DNA of 64,000 bases from Bradyrhizobium sp. CB82 (GTDB lineage Bacteria; Pseudomonadota; Alphaproteobacteria; Rhizobiales; Xanthobacteraceae). Shown piece by piece: positions 63,971-64,000 of the stretch (position 1 is its first letter; each line of letters begins with the position of its first letter). The DNA is taken from the NCBI RefSeq assembly GCF_029714405.1, contig NZ_CP121650.1, forward strand, positions 124,001-188,000, written 5' to 3'. The translations under genes were made by a program, and so were the position numbers. The notes beneath the pieces are model-generated. The model ran no database searches, was not told the origin of the DNA, and saw only the letters and a program-made list of their open reading frames with translations.

Positions 63971-64000
63971 ATGGATATCCGCGCACCCGAGCAACAGTAC
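63971..64000 (+). CDS. coaA: pantothenate kinase (CoaA), N-terminal ten codons
   Basis: The ATG at 63971 encodes MDIRAPEQQY and runs off the right edge. This matches, from memory, the start of rhizobial CoaA, and coaA follows hisE in Bradyrhizobium and relatives. CoaA phosphorylates pantothenate at the start of CoA synthesis; coaE for the last step is also in this window. Too short for motif evidence. Confidence 0.6.
   Translation, partial: MDIRAPEQQY

Overview
The window is a GC-rich stretch of alphaproteobacterial chromosome that looks like Bradyrhizobium (Hyphomicrobiales, Nitrobacteraceae). The pointers are protein content and gene order (lptC-lptA-lptB; leuS-lptE-holA-parB-parA-rsmG-mnmG-mnmE-rho; DUF299-maf-coaE-dnaQ-secB-Tim44-mltA-smr; hslU/hslV; his genes ending at coaA) and several intergenic palindromic repeat families typical of that group. 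Almost everything is core chromosome. The only insertion sequence is one IS630-type element. There is no prophage, integrase or CRISPR array.

Region by region. 1-2.6 kb: LPS transport genes (lptB start, lptA, lptC) and a ribonuclease D-like exonuclease. 2.7-10.7 kb: a lipid-linked pentose module, namely a GT87-type membrane protein, a second large polytopic protein, a UbiA prenyltransferase with the decaprenyl-phosphate phosphoribosyltransferase signature, and a DprE2/DprE1 epimerase pair. It is interrupted by tRNA-Leu(CAG) and an oppositely oriented NDUFA9-like gene, and uppP follows. 11.8-15.7 kb: GST, queG, a thioesterase and an alpha/beta hydrolase. 16-22.4 kb: infC (AUU start), rpmI, rplT, pheS, a DUF559 endonuclease-like gene and pheT. 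22.5-33.3 kb: accessory functions, including a TauE exporter, a Tat-exported amine oxidase, a papain-like hydrolase, divergent csoR/copA with a clear operator, a NikR-like regulator, a second-type tryptophanyl-tRNA synthetase preceded by a Trp-Trp leader peptide, a YggS protein and a diguanylate cyclase.

33.4-54 kb is the origin region: leuS-lptE-holA, IS630 inserted exactly at the parB stop codon, parB-parA-rsmG, mnmG, mnmE, rho, hemJ, four parS sites between 41.5 and 44.2 kb, a 470-bp divergent intergenic region that is the best oriC candidate, then DUF299-maf-coaE-dnaQ, secB, Tim44-like, mltA and smr. The rest holds hslU/DUF2585/GNAT/hslV on the minus strand and hisB-DUF2628-hisH-hisA-hisF-hisE-coaA on the plus strand.

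The most interesting signals are the putative D-arabinofuranose donor and transfer module, the uncatalogued 16-codon Trp leader upstream of trpS, the DUF559 gene wedged between pheS and pheT and bordered by palindromes, the NikR homologue lacking a nickel ligand, and the parS/oriC architecture, including parS sites inside coding sequence.
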